Source of the DNA: Gemmatimonadota bacterium
GTDB lineage: Bacteria > Gemmatimonadota > Gemmatimonadetes > Longimicrobiales > Gaopeijiaceae
Reading direction: 5' to 3'
Assembly: GCA_028873815.1 (NCBI GenBank)
Contig: JAPPNN010000004.1
Location: forward strand, 144,829-208,828
DNA length: 64,000 nt
Of this stretch, positions 35,793-43,520 are shown one piece after another (the stretch's first letter is position 1; each line of letters opens with the position of its first letter). Under the pieces are notes generated by a model. That model ran no database searches, had not been told where the DNA came from, and was given only the letters and a program-made list of their open reading frames with translations. The position numbers and the translations under genes were made by a program.

Positions 35793-35859
35793 GCGGCGGC
35801 ACCAGGCGCGCGCGTTGGCCGGTGCTTTGCCACGTGCGCCGTGCGGCTACCTTTTCCCC

Positions 35860-36723
35860 ATGAGAGTCGCCCTCTTCGTCACCTGCCTCGCCGACCACTA
35901 CTTCGCTGAGGCCGCGGCCGACACCGTGCGCCTGCTCCGCCATCTGGGATGCGAAGTCGCCTTTCCTGCCGATCAAACCTGCTGCGGACAGCCCGCCTAC
36001 AACGCGGGACGGCTCGGCGAAGCGCGGCGGATGGCGGAGCACACGCTCGGGGTGTTCGCGGGTGCGGTGGGCGAACCGGGTGATCCGGCCGCCTCGGATG
36101 CCCCGGCCGCCCCGGATGGCCCGGCAGCTACAGATGCCGTCGTCCTCCCCAGCGGATCCTGCGCCACGATGGTCAAGAAGTTCTACCCGCGGCTTCTGGC
36201 TGGCGGCAGGGACACGGCTCCCCCCACCGCGCTCGCGGACCGCACCTTCGACCTGGCCGAGTTCATCGTCCACCGGCTGGGCGTTACCGAGCTGGGCAGC
36301 GGGCTCGCGGGCCGGCGTGTGGCCGTCCATCAGGGGTGCCATGCGCTGCGCGAATTGCGGCTGGAGACCGAGCCGGCGGTGCTCCTCGAGGGGGCCGGTG
36401 CCGAAGTCGTGCCTTGGGAGGCCCAGGAGGAGTGCTGCGGATTCGGCGGCCTGTTCTCCGTGAAAATGACGGCCGTGTCCGCAGCCATGGCCGACCGCAA
36501 GCTCGACACCCTGCCCGAGGTCGACTGGGTGGTTTCCGGCGATGGCGGCTGCGTGCTGCACCTCGACGGGCGAAACCGGGCGCGGGGCACAGGCGTCGAG
36601 TTCGTGCACCTGGCGACCGCGCTGTGGCGGGGGGTGGCGGGGGATGCCCGCGCGGCCGAAGGGAGCGACGTGGCCGCAGTCCGCGATGCCGCCGAGGCGG
36701 CCCGCCCGCTCGAGGCCCGCTGA
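35860..36723 (+). CDS. lutA: L-lactate oxidation complex, (Fe-S)-binding subunit
   Basis: The ATG at 35860 starts the conserved 'MRVALFVTCLADHYFAEAAA'; the track start is 15 codons upstream. 287 aa with two CCG-type cysteine-rich domains, 'PADQTCCGQPAYNAG' and 'WEAQEECCGFGGLFSVKM', plus 'VVLPSGSCATMVKKFYP' and 'VAVHQGCHALREL'. LutA is the hydrophilic heterodisulfide-reductase-like subunit that with LutB and LutC converts L-lactate to pyruvate in the cytoplasm. An insert of Ala/Pro/Asp repeats around residue 75-90 is unusual but likely just a linker. The next gene starts 1 base after the stop. Confidence 0.9.
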   Translation: MRVALFVTCLADHYFAEAAADTVRLLRHLGCEVAFPADQTCCGQPAYNAGRLGEARRMAEHTLGVFAGAVGEPGDPAASDAPAAPDGPAATDAVVLPSGSCATMVKKFYPRLLAGGRDTAPPTALADRTFDLAEFIVHRLGVTELGSGLAGRRVAVHQGCHALRELRLETEPAVLLEGAGAEVVPWEAQEECCGFGGLFSVKMTAVSAAMADRKLDTLPEVDWVVSGDGGCVLHLDGRNRARGTGVEFVHLATALWRGVAGDARAAEGSDVAAVRDAAEAARPLEAR

Positions 36724-36724
36724 C

Positions 36725-38116
36725 ATGCACACGCGAATCAGGGACTACCCGTCGCGTTCAAGCGAGATCATCCGCGACGACCCAGGTGTCCGCGATGCGG
36801 TCACGGGCGCCACTATCGCCTTCGACCAGAAGCGGCTGCAGGGTTATGCCGAGGTCGATGCCGACGCGTGGCGGCGCTGGGCCGAGGGCGTGAAGAGCCA
36901 CACGCTGACGCACCTGGACCGCTACCTCGCCGAAGCGGAGACACAGCTTGAGGCCAACGGCGCCGAGGTGCACTGGGCGGCGGACGCGGCCGAGGCCCGC
37001 GAGATCGTGATGTCGCTGGCGGCGAGGCACTCGGTGAAGAGCGTGGTCAAGGGCAAGAGCATGGTCGCCGAGGAGATCGACCTGAATCCGGCGCTGGAGG
37101 CCGCGGGGATCGAGGTCTACGAGACCGATCTGGGCGAATACATCCTGCAGCTCCTCGAGGAGGAGCCCAGTCACATCCTGGGGCCAGCCATCCACAAGAG
37201 CCTGCAGCAGGTGCAGGAACTGTTCGCCGACCGCCTGGGCTCGGAGCCGGGGGGCGATCCCGACACGCTCGCGCGGGCCGCTCGCCGCGTGCTGCGCGAC
37301 GCCTTCATCCAGGCGGACATGGGGATTACGGGCGGCAATTTCCTCGTCGCGGAGACGGGCACGGTGGCCCTGATAGAAAACGAGGGGAACATCCGCCTCA
37401 CGACTTCGCTGCCGCGCGTGCACGTCGCGGTCGTCGGCATCGAGAAGCTGCTGCCCCGCATGGCCGACCTCTCCGGCTTCCTCCAGCTCACCGCGCGCGC
37501 GGCGACCGGCCAGCCGATCGGCTGCTTCGTGTCGCTCGTCCAGGGGCCGGCATCCCACCCCGACGATGACGGGCCGGAGGCGGTGCACGTCGTCCTCGTC
37601 GACAACGGCCGCACGGATGTCCTGGCCCACGAGCACGCGTGGGAGGCACTTCGGTGCCTGCGCTGCGGTGCGTGCCTGAACGCGTGTCCGGTATACCGGC
37701 AGACCGGTGGGCACGCGTACGGCTACGTCTATTCGGGGCCGATCGGCTCGGTGCTCGACCCGGGGCTGCTGGGGTTGCACGAAGCCATGCCGCTGCCGTT
37801 TGCGTCATCGCTCTGCGGCGCCTGCGAGGACGCGTGTCCGGTGCGCATTCCCATCCCCGAGATGCTGCTCGAGTGGCGGCGCGAAGCGCAGGAGGAGGGG
37901 CTTACCCCGTGGAAGGAACGCGCAGCGCTGAAGGGACTCGCGAGTGTGGCGACGCGGCCGGGGCTGTACAGGCTCGCGGGCAGGATCGGGTCGCGGCTGG
38001 GGGCGACGGGCGTGGCGCGCGGGCTGCCCATGCTCGGCGAATGGGCCGCCGATCGCGCGTTGCCGCAGCCGAGCCGGCGGACGTTCCGCGAGCTCTGGCG
38101 CAAGGGGATCGAGTGA
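36725..38116 (+). CDS. lutB: L-lactate oxidation complex, iron-sulfur subunit
   Basis: 463 aa from ATG at 36725. It has an LUD domain ('ARHSVKSVVKGKSMVAEEID', 'ETDLGEYILQLLEEEPSHIL', 'ADMGITGGNFLVAETGTVAL') and a C-terminal pair of 4Fe-4S clusters, 'CLRCGACLNACPVYRQTGGH' and 'CGACEDACPVRIPIPEML', followed by a DUF3390-like tail. This is the classic LutB/YkgF layout, the electron-carrying subunit of the lactate oxidation complex. Its stop overlaps the lutC start by 4 bp (GTGA). No lactate permease lies next to it; the FMN hydroxyacid dehydrogenase at 48 kb may serve the same substrate class in another compartment. Confidence 0.94.
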   Translation: MHTRIRDYPSRSSEIIRDDPGVRDAVTGATIAFDQKRLQGYAEVDADAWRRWAEGVKSHTLTHLDRYLAEAETQLEANGAEVHWAADAAEAREIVMSLAARHSVKSVVKGKSMVAEEIDLNPALEAAGIEVYETDLGEYILQLLEEEPSHILGPAIHKSLQQVQELFADRLGSEPGGDPDTLARAARRVLRDAFIQADMGITGGNFLVAETGTVALIENEGNIRLTTSLPRVHVAVVGIEKLLPRMADLSGFLQLTARAATGQPIGCFVSLVQGPASHPDDDGPEAVHVVLVDNGRTDVLAHEHAWEALRCLRCGACLNACPVYRQTGGHAYGYVYSGPIGSVLDPGLLGLHEAMPLPFASSLCGACEDACPVRIPIPEMLLEWRREAQEEGLTPWKERAALKGLASVATRPGLYRLAGRIGSRLGATGVARGLPMLGEWAADRALPQPSRRTFRELWRKGIE

Positions 38117-38697
38117 GCGCGGCCTCGCGGGAGCGGATCATGGCCCGGGTCGCGCGGGCGACGGCAAGCCGTCCCGGGTTGCCGCACCCGGGTGCGCTCG
38201 CAACGCCGCGCTCGGACAATGCGGTGGATGCGTTTGTGAAGCGTTTCACAGGCAGCGGTGGCGAGGTGGCCAGGGCCGATCCGGAGCTCCCGCCGGGCGA
38301 GTGGCTCGCCCGCTTCCTGCGGGGACTCGAACCCCAGGTGACGGGCGTCGCCTTGGCGCCGGACGTGCCGCCCGAACTGAGGCCGCGGTTGCAGGAAGCG
38401 GCCGGCGCCCACGCGAGCGCGGGCATTTCACTGGCCTGGGGGGCCGCGGCGGACACGGGTAGCCTGGTCCTGCCGTCGACGGGAACACGGGCCGTGCAGT
38501 TGCTGCCGCCGGTTCATGTGGTGTGGTTGCCGGCGGGACGGGTGTTTGCTCGACTGGACGATGCGTTGCTCGAGCTCGGCGCGGGATTGCCTGCGGCCGT
38601 GGGACTGCACTCCGGGCCCAGCAAGTCGGCGGACATCGGCCGCACGGTCGTGACCGGGGTGCACGGGCCGGGGCGGTGCATCGCGGTGCTCAGCTGA
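38113..38697 (+). CDS. lutC: L-lactate oxidation complex, LUD-domain subunit
   Basis: GTG at 38113 is coupled to lutB. 194 aa, near the usual LutC length. The LUD domain is seen in 'ALAPDVPPELRPRLQEAAGA', 'AGISLAWGAAADTGSLVLPS', 'LLPPVHVVWLPAGRVFARLD' and the C-terminal 'HSGPSKSADIGRTVVTGVHG', where the Ser-Ala-Asp-Ile segment is the family signature. It completes the lutABC operon. The track ORF starting at 37639 is longer only because the frame is open through lutB. Confidence 0.92.
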   Translation: MSAASRERIMARVARATASRPGLPHPGALATPRSDNAVDAFVKRFTGSGGEVARADPELPPGEWLARFLRGLEPQVTGVALAPDVPPELRPRLQEAAGAHASAGISLAWGAAADTGSLVLPSTGTRAVQLLPPVHVVWLPAGRVFARLDDALLELGAGLPAAVGLHSGPSKSADIGRTVVTGVHGPGRCIAVLS

Positions 38698-38733
38698 ACG
38701 CCGCTTGCTCCACCCGCCTCCAGGGCGAAACTC

Positions 38734-38764
38734 GGCTAATTCAAGATGCGACTTTGAATCAGCC
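38734..38764. terminator. Hairpin between convergent lutC and acyl-CoA ligase genes
   Basis: GGCT-A-ATTCAA (38734-38744) pairs with TTGAAT-C-AGCC (38754-38764): ten base pairs with a single A/C mismatch and a 9-base loop. It overlaps the stop codon of the minus-strand ligase gene and follows lutC by 37 bp, so it probably ends both transcripts. Confidence 0.6.
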
Positions 38765-40336
38765 GCGATCTCCCGCCCCAGCCACCCCCCGCAACACCTC
38801 CAGAATCTCCGCCCGGTCCACCTTCCCCACACCCGTGAGCGGCATCTCGTCCGCCGTCACGATGTGCCTCGGGTGCGCATACGCCGGGCCCTCTTCCAGG
38901 GTGTACCGCTTCAGCGCCCCCGCCGTCAGCGCCGACCCCGACGCCAGCTTCACCATCGCCGCCGGCACCGCCCCCTTCAGCGCGTGCGGGACCGGCACGA
39001 CCGCCGCGTCCAGCACGTCCGGATGCGACAGGAGCAGGTCCTCGACCTCCTTGGGGTAGATGTTCTCGCCGCCCGAGTTGAACATGTCGTCGGTGCGGCC
39101 GCGGAAGTGGAAGAACCCGTCTTCGTCACGCTCGAAGAGGTCGCCGGTCGCCAGCCAGCCGTCCCGGATCCGGGCGGCGTTGACCTCGGGCAGGTTGTGG
39201 TATCCGGGCGTGACCCCGGGGTTGCGGACCCACAGCTCGCCTTGGCGAGGGTCCTCGACTCCGTCCCGTACGAGCATGATCTCGCCCTCGGGCCAGGCAG
39301 CACCACAGCTTCCCCTCGGCACGGGCCTTCCGTCGAGCGGGGGGCCGAGCATGACGGGGCCGCCCTCGGTGAGGCCGTAGCTCTCGCCGACTTCGACGCC
39401 GAACGCCTGCTCCACCGCGTCCATCAACTCCGGCTGCACCGGGGCTGACCCCAGCGTGACCCTCCTGAGCGCCGAAAAGTCCAGCCTCTGAATGAGGTTC
39501 ATATGGTCCAGGGCAATGGCGAAAACGGCCGGGACCGCGCCCACCTGCGTGCATCTGTATTCGCTCAGCGCCTGCAGAAAGGCCACCGGCTCGAACCCGG
39601 CCTGGATCACCACCGATCCCGCCGCTTGCAGGAGCGGCTTGACCGCGCCGGCCATCGCGTTCTTGTGGTAGAGGGGAACGGCTGCCAGCGCTCGGTCGCC
39701 GGGGTCGGCTGGCCAGTACTTCCGCAGGCAGCGCACCCACCAGAGCTGTCCCTCGTGGTCGAGCACGACGCCCTTGGGCTTGCCCGTCGACCCCGAGGTA
39801 TAGGGCTGGAACGCGGGGTGGTTTGCGCCGAGGCGGGGCGGCTCGAAGTCGGCTGACGATCCCGCCAGCGCACCCTCGTAGTCCACCCAGCCGGGGCTTG
39901 CCCGTCCGCGACCCGCGTGGTCCCCGCCGACCTCCCACCTCTTCTCGATCCCCAGCCGCTCGATCACCTGCGCCGAGCGTGCGGTGACTGCGGTTTCGAC
40001 GAACGCGGCCCGGCAGCCGGCGTCGGCAACGACGTGGGCGAGAGATTCGGCCGACAGCTTGAAGTTGAGGGGTACCGGGACGGCGCCGCAGCGCATCGCG
40101 CCGAACATGATCTCGACGAATTCGAAGCGGTTGCCGACGCTCAGCGCGACCCGCTCGCCCATTGCAACGCCCGCGTCCGTGAGCAGGTTGGCGACGCGGT
40201 CCATGCGCTCGTCGAGTTCGTGGTAGGTGACCTCGCGGGGCGTCGGGCGCGACAGGTCGATCAGCGCGGTGCGATCGGGGAATTCGGCGCGTGCTTCGCT
40301 GAGCCAGTATCCGAGGTTGTTCGTGCGGTTCTTCAT
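38759..40336 (-). CDS. AMP-dependent acyl-CoA synthetase/ligase
   Basis: The ATG at 40336 overlaps the stop of the small membrane-protein gene (ATGA). 525 aa of the ANL superfamily, with the AMP-binding P-loop 'FQPYTSGSTGKPKGVVLDHE', the A5 region 'GESYGLTEGGPVM', 'DGWLATGDLFERDEDGFFHF' and the hinge 'GRTDDMFNSGGENIYPKEVE', ending in the catalytic lysine region 'DEMPLTGVGKVDRAEI'. It joins a carboxylic acid to CoA via an acyl-adenylate. Being the last gene of an operon with a thioesterase, an oxidoreductase and a transporter, it probably activates an imported aromatic, branched or fatty acid. The exact acid cannot be read from sequence. Confidence 0.9.
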   Translation of the reverse strand: MKNRTNNLGYWLSEARAEFPDRTALIDLSRPTPREVTYHELDERMDRVANLLTDAGVAMGERVALSVGNRFEFVEIMFGAMRCGAVPVPLNFKLSAESLAHVVADAGCRAAFVETAVTARSAQVIERLGIEKRWEVGGDHAGRGRASPGWVDYEGALAGSSADFEPPRLGANHPAFQPYTSGSTGKPKGVVLDHEGQLWWVRCLRKYWPADPGDRALAAVPLYHKNAMAGAVKPLLQAAGSVVIQAGFEPVAFLQALSEYRCTQVGAVPAVFAIALDHMNLIQRLDFSALRRVTLGSAPVQPELMDAVEQAFGVEVGESYGLTEGGPVMLGPPLDGRPVPRGSCGAAWPEGEIMLVRDGVEDPRQGELWVRNPGVTPGYHNLPEVNAARIRDGWLATGDLFERDEDGFFHFRGRTDDMFNSGGENIYPKEVEDLLLSHPDVLDAAVVPVPHALKGAVPAAMVKLASGSALTAGALKRYTLEEGPAYAHPRHIVTADEMPLTGVGKVDRAEILEVLRGVAGAGDRG

Positions 40337-40590
40337 TCTCCGGGGTCGCTGGACCCGGCGGGCAGCGCCAGCGCCGAGATGCAGACGGCCGTGGCCACGC
40401 CGCCGATGACGATCCAGATCCAGCCGGCGCCCGTGCGCATGACCGACGCGACGCCCCAGAGAGCCATTGCATTGGCCGCCAGGTTGACAATCAGGCCCCA
40501 GACGCGCCCCGACCATGGCCCGATGCGCCGGTCGAGGAAGCGCTCGAGCGCGGTCCCGCCGTCTCCGCGGCCTCCCGCCCCGGGCGTCAC
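40333..40590 (-). CDS. Small membrane protein in the NRAMP-like/acyl-CoA ligase operon
   Basis: The ORF track hides this gene in a long shadow frame (40333..41712). Starting at GTG 40590, which overlaps the stop of the transporter gene (GTGA), it encodes 85 aa ending at TGA 40333, which in turn overlaps the ligase ATG. The sequence 'TALERFLDRRIGPWSGRVWG' is followed by two hydrophobic segments ('LIVNLAANAMALWGVASVM' and 'WIWIVIGGVATAVCISALAL'). The double overlap and constant reading suggest it is translated. It may be an accessory subunit of the transporter. I recognise no family. Confidence 0.7.
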   Translation of the reverse strand: MTPGAGGRGDGGTALERFLDRRIGPWSGRVWGLIVNLAANAMALWGVASVMRTGAGWIWIVIGGVATAVCISALALPAGSSDPGE

Positions 40591-41936
40591 CACAACCCCA
40601 GCCGGTTGAACACGTACGTGATCGCGATCGCGTTGAGCAGCGTCACCTGCAACAGGATCCCGAGATTCCACAGGTACGACTTGCTGCGGTCGGCGCCCAG
40701 CACCTTGCGGTCGTTGAGCAGCAGGTACATCGACCAGCCGACGACGTTGTTCGCGAGCGACAGGAATGCCGCGATGAAGATGACCAGCCAGACCGGGTTG
40801 GCGTTCCACGCGGCGAGGAACGCGACCTGCGGCAGGAGCGCGCTGATCTTCCAGCGCCACGACGCGGTGTCGGGCTCCCACCCGAAGGCCTCGTGGATGG
40901 CCATCGCGCCGGCCAGGCTCATGCCCACCGTGGTCGTGATGGGGACCGCGAGGAACCCGACGTAGAAGAGGATTTGCGACCAGGTGGGACCGAGCAATGG
41001 CATGAGCGCCGCCGCCAGCTCGGGTGCCGACTGCGGGGTGATCCCCTGCGGGAAGAGCGTCGCGGCGAAAACGCCGATCACCAGGAAGTTGACGACGACG
41101 AACGGGATGAAGAGTCCGGCGAACAGGTCGAAGCGCGCGAGCGACTCGTGGTTCCGGCCCCACCCCCGCCCCAGGCCCGCGTAGTGGAAGAAGACCCAGT
41201 CCATCACCCCGACGGCCGCCGCGGACGAAGCGATGAAGAGATCCAGCCCCTGCCCGCCGCCCGGCAGCCAGGGCACGAACGCGCCGCGGGCCGCCGCGCC
41301 CCAGTCGACGCCGACGACCACCAGGACGGCCCCGAACGCGATGATCATGAGCGCGATCGCGGCCTTCATCACCGTCTCGACCAGGCGCGTGCCGGTGCCG
41401 CCGCGGCGTCCGTAGCTGAGGATCAGCCAGCTGGTCACCCCCACGTAGAGGACCCAGTTGTACTCGGCCGGGAAGGAGAAGCCCGCGAACGGCGCGAGGG
41501 ACTCGATCAGGTGGGTGCCGAGGGCGACCTGGCCGAAGTTGAAGATCACGGCGACCGCCGCGGTTCCGACCAGTGCGGTGAGCAGCGAGCCGATCAGCCA
41601 GGAATGGCGCCGATTCTGGACCTGGATGACCCGGAAGCCGCCCTTGCAGGTGAAGCGGGCCATCGCGGCCATCATGAAGAGGCCGAGGCCGCACGCGAGC
41701 CAGATCAGCCACAGAGTGCGGTAGCCGAAGGTGGCGCCCGAGAGCATGGACGAGGTGAGGGTGCCGGCTCCGAGCGTGAGTGCGGCCCCCATGAACCCGG
41801 GGCCGGCCAGGCGGGCGTAGCCACCGATCCGCTTGTGGGCCGGGGCCTTGGCGAGAGCAGCCAGCCGGCCGGCTTCGCCGTCCAGCACTTCCGCTGGAAT
41901 GCGCTGGGCGATGGGATAGCTGGATGGGTCGTTCAC
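40587..41936 (-). CDS. NRAMP-family-like transporter lacking the DPGN metal-binding motif
   Basis: GTG at 41936 is coupled to the upstream oxidoreductase stop (GTGA). 449 aa and about eleven transmembrane helices with the LeuT/NRAMP layout: 'GPGFMGAALTLGAGTLTSSM' in TM1, 'VQNRRHSWLIGSLLTALVG', 'VPITTTVGMSLAGAMAIHEA' and 'SLANNVVGWSMYLLLNDRKV'. In true NRAMP metal transporters TM1 carries DPGN and TM6 MPH; here TM1 reads LGAGT, so manganese or iron transport is doubtful. Operon partners (thioesterase, MDR oxidoreductase, acyl-CoA ligase) point to an organic acid as the substrate instead. This is inference from context. Confidence 0.8.
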   Translation of the reverse strand: MNDPSSYPIAQRIPAEVLDGEAGRLAALAKAPAHKRIGGYARLAGPGFMGAALTLGAGTLTSSMLSGATFGYRTLWLIWLACGLGLFMMAAMARFTCKGGFRVIQVQNRRHSWLIGSLLTALVGTAAVAVIFNFGQVALGTHLIESLAPFAGFSFPAEYNWVLYVGVTSWLILSYGRRGGTGTRLVETVMKAAIALMIIAFGAVLVVVGVDWGAAARGAFVPWLPGGGQGLDLFIASSAAAVGVMDWVFFHYAGLGRGWGRNHESLARFDLFAGLFIPFVVVNFLVIGVFAATLFPQGITPQSAPELAAALMPLLGPTWSQILFYVGFLAVPITTTVGMSLAGAMAIHEAFGWEPDTASWRWKISALLPQVAFLAAWNANPVWLVIFIAAFLSLANNVVGWSMYLLLNDRKVLGADRSKSYLWNLGILLQVTLLNAIAITYVFNRLGLW

Positions 41937-42943
41937 AGGGTCAGTATCGACTTGCCGAACACCTGCCGCCTCATGAGTTCGCCCATCGCCGTGCGGACAT
42001 CCTCGACCGGTCTGACAGCGTGGATGACCGGCTCGAGCTCTCCGTCGGCGACCATCGCCAGCAGGCGCGCCAGCCCCTCGCGGCTCCATCCGTCCGACCC
42101 GATGATCGTCTGCTCGAAGCTCCAGATGTAGCGGATGTCGGTGGACGGGTCGTAGCCGGCCGTGGCCCCGCAGGTGACCATCCGCCCCTGGAACCGCAGC
42201 ACCTTGAGGCTGGCCGCCCAGGTGGCGCCGCCGATGTAGTTGACCACGACGTCCACGCCGCCGGACTCCGGGTCATGGTAGCGGGGCCGGCCGGCGATTT
42301 CGCGCACGAGCCGGACCAACTCATTGGAACGCGATGGCAGGACGTGGTCGGCGCCGATGGCCTGCAGGCGGTCCAGCTTGCCCGGCGAGCCTCCGGTCGC
42401 GATCACCCGGGCGCCGATGCGCTTGCAGAGCTGGACGCTACAGGTGCCGACGCCGCCTGTGGCGCCGAGGATCAGCACGGTTTCGCCGGCTTGTACGCGT
42501 GCGCGGTCCTCGACCATGCGAAGCGCGGTGCCGTACGCTACTGGAAGGGCGGCGGCATGCTCGAACGAGACGCCGTCGGGGATCGGCACAAGGTTGTCCA
42601 GGGGGACCGCGAGGTACTCCGCCGCCGCCCCGGGAGCCTTCTCGCCGAGCATGCCGCGGTCGTGGATGATGGGGTCGATCATTGCGCGGTCCCCGACCTG
42701 CCAACCCGCCGCGTCCGTCCCGGGACCGAACGCCGCCACCTCGCCGCCGGCGTCGCCGCATGGGGTCATGGGGAAGGGGATGCGCAGTCCCGTGGTCCCG
42801 GCCAGCATCATGGGATCGAAGCCGTTGAGAGCGCAGGCGCGAATGCGAATGAGCGCCTCGCCGGGGCCGGGCTCGGGCGTGGGGACGTCGGCCAGGTAGA
42901 GCTGGTCGACGTTGCCGTGTCGGTCGTAGAGGACGGCTTTCAC
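41933..42943 (-). CDS. MDR-family zinc-type alcohol dehydrogenase/quinone oxidoreductase
   Basis: 336 aa from a GTG at 42943. It has the GroES-like N-terminal domain ('VPTPEPGPGEALIRIRACAL', 'GDAGGEVAAFGPGTDAAGWQ') and the Rossmann domain with 'VLILGATGGVGTCSVQLCKR' and 'VDVVVNYIGGATWAAS'. The catalytic-zinc cysteine/His set of classical alcohol dehydrogenases is not evident, so a quinone-oxidoreductase or enoyl-reductase type reaction with NADPH fits better. It follows the thioesterase gene by 24 bp and overlaps the NRAMP-like transporter by 4 bp. Confidence 0.88.
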   Translation of the reverse strand: MKAVLYDRHGNVDQLYLADVPTPEPGPGEALIRIRACALNGFDPMMLAGTTGLRIPFPMTPCGDAGGEVAAFGPGTDAAGWQVGDRAMIDPIIHDRGMLGEKAPGAAAEYLAVPLDNLVPIPDGVSFEHAAALPVAYGTALRMVEDRARVQAGETVLILGATGGVGTCSVQLCKRIGARVIATGGSPGKLDRLQAIGADHVLPSRSNELVRLVREIAGRPRYHDPESGGVDVVVNYIGGATWAASLKVLRFQGRMVTCGATAGYDPSTDIRYIWSFEQTIIGSDGWSREGLARLLAMVADGELEPVIHAVRPVEDVRTAMGELMRRQVFGKSILTL

Positions 42944-42967
42944 GGTCGCGTGCAGTCCACGGTGGTC

Positions 42968-43390
42968 CTAGCCCACCATCGAGGAGTAGGTGCCGCGCCC
43001 CACCGCGCAGAGGCGCCCCTGGTCGTCGTGCACGTCCACGTCGGAGACCGAGATGGTGCGGCCCCCTCGCCGCAGCCGGGCCGTCGCCAGCAGGTACGGA
43101 CCGGTGCAGGGGCGCAGGTAGTCGACCCGCAACGAGATGGTGGGGACCCCGCCGCCCGCGCGCGCCGCCACGACCATGTCGCCGGCGATGTCGATGAGCG
43201 ACGCGATGGGGCCGCCGTGATAGATGGTGCCGTCTCCCCGTGTGAGGTCGTCCCGCTTGGCCATTCTGAGGACGATGGTCTCGCCGTCCTCGCTCATGTC
43301 GTGGAGAGTGATTCCAAGTGCGACGATGGCTTCGGCACCTGCCAGGACGGACTCGATCAGCCTCCAGGAATCGGTGTTTTTCGGTGGCAT
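42968..43390 (-). CDS. PaaI-like hotdog-fold thioesterase
   Basis: The ATG at 43390 is used; the track start at 43768 lies inside the divergent peptidase gene. 140 aa, the normal size of a PaaI/YbgC-type hotdog domain. The signature is 'DGTIYHGGPIASLIDIAGDM' (HGG loop and the Asp/Ser catalytic region) followed by 'ISLRVDYLRPCTGPYLLATA' and 'DQGRLCAVGRGTYS'. Such enzymes release CoA from stalled or unwanted acyl-CoAs in aromatic-acid catabolism. It is the first gene of the five-gene operon and divergent from an S9 peptidase gene. Confidence 0.87.
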   Translation of the reverse strand: MPPKNTDSWRLIESVLAGAEAIVALGITLHDMSEDGETIVLRMAKRDDLTRGDGTIYHGGPIASLIDIAGDMVVAARAGGGVPTISLRVDYLRPCTGPYLLATARLRRGGRTISVSDVDVHDDQGRLCAVGRGTYSSMVG

Positions 43391-43520
43391 GGCGTATGGA
43401 GTTAGTGTGGGGCCGAGTGGCGGGCAAGTGGAGGCACGGTGCCGGGGCAGGCTTGACCCGTGCGGACGTGCGCCCCCACTTGACTGGGAGTTCCCCTCAG
43501 TTCCGGAAGGAGCCGCTCCG

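Noticed and set aside
40587-41936. Divalent metal (Mn/Fe) transporter
   Set aside because: The fold fits NRAMP, but the DPGN metal-binding motif is replaced and operon partners concern acyl-CoA chemistry.
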